Shown here: positions 7,412 to 10,012 of the stretch, piece after piece | How the letters are laid out: every line of letters starts with the position of its first letter | How positions within the stretch are numbered: the first letter of the stretch is position 1 | DNA from: RGIG8497 sp045593265 | Lineage (GTDB): Bacteria > Bacillota > Clostridia > RGIG6154 | DNA length: 10,012 nucleotides | Assembly: GCA_045593265.1 (NCBI GenBank) | Contig: JAZNWH010000097.1 | Location: forward strand, 1-10,012 | Reading direction: 5' to 3' | The notes under the pieces: model-generated | Databases searched by the model: none | The model's input: only the letters and a program-made list of their open reading frames with translations | Told to the model about the DNA's origin: nothing | Program-made: the position numbers and the translations under genes

Positions 7412-8251
7412 TTATCCGGTTTGTCTCATATCACTTTTACATAATGTAACTGAATTTTCTTTAGTATTTCCAAGATAAATACACCCCTTGGTGCCAAGAA
7501 TTTCACAGCGGGCATCATAGCCGTACAGAACGCCCTGAGCTCCATCTATAATTCCCTGACAACCATTTACAAAAGAAGCATTTAATACAACATTGTCATA
7601 AAAGTCCGGGAATTCTTTTTTTGCATCCGGACAACGAAAATTTCCGCCAATGGCAAATACTGTTTCAAAATCACTGCCTGTAAACCAACGAAGAGAGTCT
7701 ATATCATGACTGCATACTTCCGCTAAAGGACCGTTGCTTTTTTTGATATCATACATCCATTGTTTTGGTATGCTGGGACCTCTGGTATTGGAACGTACCA
7801 TAACCACATCACCAATCTCTCCTGCATCAACCATCTTTTTTGCTTCCATAAAAGATACATCAAATCGTCTCATAAAAGCAATTTGCAAATTAACACCATT
7901 CTTTTTTGCCGCCATATCCATTAAGTTACATTCTTCCACAGTCACAGCCATGGGTTTTTCACAAAGAATATGTTTTTTTGCTTCCGCTGCTGCAATAACG
8001 ATCTCACAATGATATTTTGTTGGTGTTGCTACTATCACCGCATCTATATTTTTATTTTCCAACAATTCCTTATAGTCTGTGTAATACTGTTCAATTTCCA
8101 ATTCCTCCGCCGCACTTTTTGCAACGCTTTCGATTGGGTCACAAACGGCAATTATCTGAGCATTCGAAACACCGCCTTTAAAATTATAAGCGTGAATCAT
8201 TCCTGCTCTGCCTGCTCCAATCAGTGCTATAGACAACTTTTTTTTAATCAT
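7412..8251 (-). CDS. Gfo/Idh/MocA family NAD-dependent dehydrogenase, truncated by an in-frame TAA
   Basis: The frame encodes 279 residues of a sugar or cyclitol dehydrogenase of the Gfo/Idh/MocA family (the inositol 2-dehydrogenase type is one relative). The N-terminal Rossmann fold starts at residue 6, with the cofactor loop GAGRAG (12-17). CEKPMA at 97-102 holds the conserved Lys99. EVCSHDIDSLRW (178-189) supplies the catalytic His182, with Glu178 at the position that is Asp in inositol dehydrogenase. The protein stops at residue 279, inside the C-terminal beta-sheet domain, whereas relatives run to about 340; the rest is encoded downstream in frame. The truncated product lacks the last helix and strands and is probably unstable. 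It is the first gene after the operon promoter. The start at 8251 follows AAAGGA by 12 bases, a rather long spacing. Family certain, function doubtful. Confidence 0.88.
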   Translation of the reverse strand: MIKKKLSIALIGAGRAGMIHAYNFKGGVSNAQIIAVCDPIESVAKSAAEELEIEQYYTDYKELLENKNIDAVIVATPTKYHCEIVIAAAEAKKHILCEKPMAVTVEECNLMDMAAKKNGVNLQIAFMRRFDVSFMEAKKMVDAGEIGDVVMVRSNTRGPSIPKQWMYDIKKSNGPLAEVCSHDIDSLRWFTGSDFETVFAIGGNFRCPDAKKEFPDFYDNVVLNASFVNGCQGIIDGAQGVLYGYDARCEILGTKGCIYLGNTKENSVTLCKSDMRQTG

Positions 8252-8266
8252 TTTATTGTCGTATCC

Positions 8267-8286
8267 TTTCGTTTGTTTTCGTCTGT
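8267..8286. promoter_or_regulatory. Tandem 10-bp repeat, candidate DeoR operator
   Basis: TTTCGTTTGT (8267-8276) is followed directly by TTTCGTCTGT (8277-8286), nine of ten bases identical with a one-helical-turn period. It covers the predicted start of the operon transcript, next to the -10 box. A third near copy, TTTTGTTTGT, lies at 8304-8313 across the -35 box. DeoR-family repressors commonly bind direct repeats rich in TTTCG or its complement, and a DeoR gene is adjacent, so this is the best operator candidate. Confidence 0.5.
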
Positions 8287-8287
8287 T

Positions 8288-8316
8288 ATTATATCATATC
8301 GAATTTTGTTTGTCAA
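8288..8316 (-). promoter_or_regulatory. Main promoter of the catabolic operon
   Basis: On the minus strand a perfect TTGACA (8311-8316) and a perfect TATAAT (8288-8293) are separated by exactly 17 bases, with TGA before the -10 box (extended -10). It is the strongest sigma-A promoter in the window. Transcription should start near 8281, giving a leader of about 30 nt before the ATG at 8251. Such a promoter would need repression, fitting the operator repeats and the divergent regulator. Confidence 0.88.
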
Positions 8317-8333
8317 TACTAAAAAAAAGATAC

Positions 8334-8362
8334 TTGAATTTTTAAGACAAATATTGTATAAT
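8334..8362 (+). promoter_or_regulatory. Promoter of the DeoR-family regulator gene
   Basis: TTGAAT (8334-8339) and TATAAT (8357-8362) are 17 bases apart. Transcription should start near 8369, about 26 nt before the regulator start. The -35 box lies 17 bases from that of the divergent operon promoter, so bound repressor could affect both. Confidence 0.78.
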
Positions 8363-8382
8363 AAAGAGATAAGAGATTGAAC

Positions 8383-8397
8383 GGAGGAGAAATTTTG
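8383..8397 (+). promoter_or_regulatory. Ribosome binding site and TTG start of the regulator
   Basis: GGAGGAG (8383-8389) lies five bases before a TTG at 8395. The first in-frame ATG (8407) is 17 bases away, too far, and an upstream TTG at 8377 has no site. The TTG at 8395 is therefore the likely start. Confidence 0.72.
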
Positions 8398-9171
8398 AAA
8401 TCTGAAATGATTTTTGCTGAAGAGAGACATAATAAAATAATTGCTATGTTAAAAGTTAACGGAAAGCTTTTGGTAAATGATTTGTGCAATATATTTTCTG
8501 TTTCAGCGGCAACAATACGGAGCGATCTCAATATGCTTGAAAAAAAAGGGTTATTAACCCGCACCCACGGAGGTGCCATTTCCCGTTCAAAAGTTGCCTT
8601 TGAACCCACATCTACGCAAAAAGAACACACCTGTTATGATCAAAAAAAGAAAATTGCCCAATTTGCTGCATCTATGATTGAAAATGGTGATACAATTGCA
8701 CTTGATTGTGGTACAACATCTTATTGCCTTGCAGAATTGCTGTCAGAAAAACAAAATGTGACGGTTGTAACAACCGACATTTCCATTGCTGCTGTTCTTG
8801 AAAAATTTGAAGGAATTTCCGTGATTCTTGCAGGCGGACTTCTTCGCAAAGGTTTTTCATGCACAACAGGAACCATCACTAATTCTATTTTAAACTCTTT
8901 GCATGTAGATAAGGCATTTATTGCAACCAACGCAGTTTCAAAAAACGAAATTTTATGTACCCCCAATATAGAACACGCAAGCGTTAAAAAATCCTTAATC
9001 GCAATGGCAAGCCAATGTTTTTTAATTTGCGACAGCAGTAAATTTGGTGCCAACAGCTTTGCTCGTTTTAGCAGCATTCATGAAATGCATACAATCATCA
9101 CAGATACGGGTCTTGATGAAGCAATCGCACAATCTATAAAAAAACAAGGAATACAACTTATTCTTGTTTAA
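8395..9171 (+). CDS. DeoR-family transcriptional regulator, probable repressor of the divergent operon
   Basis: This 258-residue protein has the standard DeoR layout. The N-terminal winged helix-turn-helix covers about 8-62: EERHNKIIAML, then the recognition region FSVSAATIRSDL (34-45), then KKGLLTRTHGGA (50-61). The C-terminal sensor domain (about 80-235) shows LDCGTTSY (103-110), TTDIS (126-130), LAGG (145-148) and CDSSKFG (212-218), positions that in the family bind phosphorylated sugars. Length is typical. A rare TTG start is chosen because of the strong GGAGGAG site in front of it. It is transcribed away from the sugar operon, and repeats suited to a DeoR operator lie in the shared promoter region. 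It most likely represses the operon and releases it when a phosphosugar made by the kinase accumulates. The effector is unknown. Confidence 0.92.
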   Translation: MKSEMIFAEERHNKIIAMLKVNGKLLVNDLCNIFSVSAATIRSDLNMLEKKGLLTRTHGGAISRSKVAFEPTSTQKEHTCYDQKKKIAQFAASMIENGDTIALDCGTTSYCLAELLSEKQNVTVVTTDISIAAVLEKFEGISVILAGGLLRKGFSCTTGTITNSILNSLHVDKAFIATNAVSKNEILCTPNIEHASVKKSLIAMASQCFLICDSSKFGANSFARFSSIHEMHTIITDTGLDEAIAQSIKKQGIQLILV

Positions 9172-9255
9172 ATTTTTTCAAACATCAGATAAAGAACAAT
9201 AATTAAAACTAAATCCATACGGGACAAAATACACCTTAGAAATTCAGTTAACATA

Positions 9256-9300
9256 AAAGAAGGTTGATATCTCTCATATTGGGAGGCGTCAACCTTCTTT
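9256..9300 (+). terminator. Long imperfect palindrome, probable (bidirectional) terminator between convergent genes
   Basis: Perfect 12-base arms (9256-9267 and 9289-9300) are extended inward by nine more positions around a TAT loop, a stem of about 21 pairs. On plus-strand RNA only one inner pair fails (A-C) and three are G-U; on the minus strand three fail. The 3' side continues as a T-rich run on the plus strand, and CTTCTTTTA follows on the minus strand. It lies 84 bases after the regulator stop and 80 bases after the end of the convergent orphan gene. It could serve both genes, with the plus direction favoured. It also resembles a decayed perfect palindrome, so it might be a repeated element. 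Confidence 0.6.
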
Positions 9301-9320
9301 CTTAACTTATTGCGAGGCAT

Positions 9321-9342
9321 AAGGTTTAGATGCAAAAACCTT
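9321..9342. repeat. Small hairpin beside the convergent terminator
   Basis: AAGGTTT (9321-9327) and AAACCTT (9336-9342) form seven-base perfect arms around an eight-base loop. It lies between the long palindrome and the stop codon of the orphan gene, and may be a weak secondary terminator. No long T-tract follows. Confidence 0.3.
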
Positions 9343-9380
9343 TTAGCGGCAGTTCATGTTTAGTTAGGATAAATAATTAA

Positions 9381-9794
9381 TCAACTTGCACTCTGATTAT
9401 TGTTAAATATAAGTTTAAATGCTTTTAATATATTTCTTTTGGATAACTTTACCTTTTCGCAGTATCCATTTTTCATATCATCTATCCACTGCTCTTCAAT
9501 CTCTGGCTCATCATGTTCTGGATAAGAAACAGAATCATAATAAATATACATTTCACCCTTATCATGCAAAACGATAAAATCAATATCCCCGTTATCATTC
9601 GAAAAAATAGTTGCATTATAGTAGGGTGAATACCATGAATATATGTACCTGTCTTTATTATTAATTTTAAAATTAATAGAATAACAATTATCATCAAATT
9701 CACACATTGAAAAATCAATCTTAATTCTATAATATTCACAAAGTTTTTGAAACTTCTTATCATTTATAATTTGTGTCAAGTCAGGAATAAACAT
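9381..9794 (-). CDS. Orphan protein of unknown function, 137 residues
   Basis: I do not recognise this protein. It is predicted to be soluble, with no signal peptide or membrane segment. Its N-terminus looks helical (about 6-25). A central stretch (about 35-90) is rich in Tyr, Asp, Asn and Ile and looks like beta strands, for example YIYSWYSPYYN at 50-60 and MYIYYDSVSY at 82-91. An acidic run (HDEPEIEEQWIDD, 94-106) and a basic C-terminal helix (about 116-130) follow. The frame is open to a TTG at 9863, but that codon is the -35 box of a strong promoter, so the ATG at 9794 is the likely start. No clear Shine-Dalgarno site precedes it. Small acidic, Tyr-rich single genes like this are often immunity-type proteins, but nothing here proves that. 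It has its own promoter and converges on the regulator gene. Confidence 0.68.
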   Translation of the reverse strand: MFIPDLTQIINDKKFQKLCEYYRIKIDFSMCEFDDNCYSINFKINNKDRYIYSWYSPYYNATIFSNDNGDIDFIVLHDKGEMYIYYDSVSYPEHDEPEIEEQWIDDMKNGYCEKVKLSKRNILKAFKLIFNNNQSAS

Positions 9795-9832
9795 TATTCT
9801 GTTAATAAACTTTAACTTTTTGAACTTACAAA

Positions 9833-9849
9833 ACAGTATAACATACTGT
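9833..9849. repeat. Perfect 7-bp inverted repeat over the -10 box of the orphan gene
   Basis: ACAGTAT and ATACTGT are perfect arms around an AAC centre, 17 bases in all. The repeat covers the -10 box of the orphan gene promoter, the typical place for a repressor operator. No regulator gene lies next to it, so the binding protein, if any, is encoded elsewhere. Confidence 0.5.
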
Positions 9850-9863
9850 AAGCAATTAGTCAA
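9835..9863 (-). promoter_or_regulatory. Promoter of the orphan gene
   Basis: On the minus strand TTGACT (9858-9863) and TATACT (9835-9840) are 17 bases apart, with TG one base before the -10 box. It lies just downstream of the rRNA terminator, so the orphan gene does not depend on read-through from the rRNA operon. Transcription should start near 9828, about 34 nt before the ATG at 9794. Confidence 0.78.
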
Positions 9864-9871
9864 TTTAACGC

Positions 9872-9898
9872 AAAAAAACAGACCCTTTCAGGTCTGTT
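9872..9898 (-). terminator. Rho-independent terminator of the rRNA operon
   Basis: On the minus strand AACAGACC and GGTCTGTT form an eight-base stem around a six-base loop, running into a tract of seven T. It begins directly after the 3' end of the 5S rRNA gene, as expected for the end of an rRNA operon. Confidence 0.9.
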
Positions 9899-10012
9899 GG
9901 TATTGGCGGCGTCCCGCTTTCCCAGGCCGTTGCCAGCCAAGTATCATAGGCGCTAAGGAGCTTAACTTCTGTGTTCGGTATGGGTACAGGTGGACCCTCC
10001 TCGCTATTGCCA
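9899..10012 (-). rRNA. rrf: 5S ribosomal RNA (5' end just outside the window)
   Basis: The minus strand carries the conserved 5S signatures: TGGCAATAGCGAG near the 5' end, CCCATACCGAACACAGAAG and TTAAGC in the loop C region, GATACTTGG, and CTGGGAAAG, ending in GACGCCGCCAATACC. The 3' end CCAATACC should pair with a matching 5' strand that lies beyond 10012, so roughly five to eight bases are missing. The form ACACAGAAGTTAAGC is typical of low-GC Gram-positive bacteria. A terminator follows at once, so this is the last gene of an rRNA operon transcribed leftward; the 23S gene is expected to the right. Confidence 0.95.

Noticed and set aside
7214..7420. Frameshift as the cause of the Gfo/Idh/MocA break
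   Set aside because: The family sequence continues in the same frame immediately after the TAA, so a single base substitution explains it and no insertion or deletion is needed.
769..8251. Sulfoquinovose (sulfoglycolysis) operon
   Set aside because: GH31 plus DeoR regulator resembles it, but the kinase, aldolase and isomerase families differ from those of E. coli and I could not see sulfonate-binding residues in the GH31 protein.
843..8251. Alternative genetic code or stop read-through as a general feature
   Set aside because: TAA ends most other genes here at sensible places, and no other gene needs an internal stop to be read through.
8319..8630. Antisense open frame across the regulator gene
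   Set aside because: It has no ribosome site or family signal and overlaps the well-supported DeoR gene and its promoter.
9795..9863. Longer 160-residue form of the orphan protein starting at a TTG at 9863
   Set aside because: That TTG is the first part of a TTGACT -35 box, and the added codons lie inside the promoter, upstream of the predicted transcript start.

Overview
The window is AT-rich DNA from a low-GC Gram-positive bacterium, most likely an anaerobic member of the Clostridia. Supporting signs are purine-rich Shine-Dalgarno sites (AAGGAG, GGAGG) before nearly every gene, near-consensus sigma-A promoters, rho-independent terminators with T-tracts, and a Gram-positive type 5S rRNA. 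The species cannot be named from the sequence. No transposase, integrase, CRISPR array or tRNA was seen.

Layout. Positions 1-615 (minus strand) hold the N-terminal part of a GxDLY/GDSL-type SGNH hydrolase that runs off the left edge. It has its own promoter at 712-740. Positions 769-8251 are one leftward transcription unit of sugar-catabolism genes. In order of transcription these are a Gfo/Idh/MocA dehydrogenase broken by an in-frame TAA, a zinc-dependent MDR dehydrogenase, an FGGY sugar kinase, a DeoC-type aldolase, a fucose/arabinose-isomerase-like protein and a GH31 glycosidase. The unit starts at a consensus promoter (8288-8316) and ends at a hairpin terminator (769-802). A DeoR-family regulator is transcribed divergently (8395-9171) from its own promoter in the shared intergenic region. 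Positions 9172-9380 hold a long hairpin between convergent genes. Positions 9381-9794 (minus) encode an orphan 137-residue protein of unknown function with its own promoter and an operator-like palindrome. Positions 9872-10012 hold the terminator and most of the 5S rRNA gene of an rRNA operon entering from the right.

How the genes fit together. None of the enzymes has a signal peptide, so the pathway is cytoplasmic. The inferred scheme is that GH31 hydrolyses an imported alpha-glycoside, one or two NAD-dependent dehydrogenases and the isomerase convert the sugar, the kinase phosphorylates it, and the DeoC-type aldolase cleaves the phosphosugar to a triose phosphate plus an aldehyde. The DeoR protein probably represses the operon and senses a phosphorylated intermediate. 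No transporter lies in the window. The substrate cannot be read from sequence alone. The isomerase and aldolase both differ from their textbook relatives at conserved positions, so this may be a pathway for an uncommon sugar.

The most notable single observation is the TAA at 7412-7414. It cuts the Gfo/Idh/MocA protein at residue 279, while 65 more codons of recognisable family sequence continue in the same frame to a second stop three bases before the next gene.
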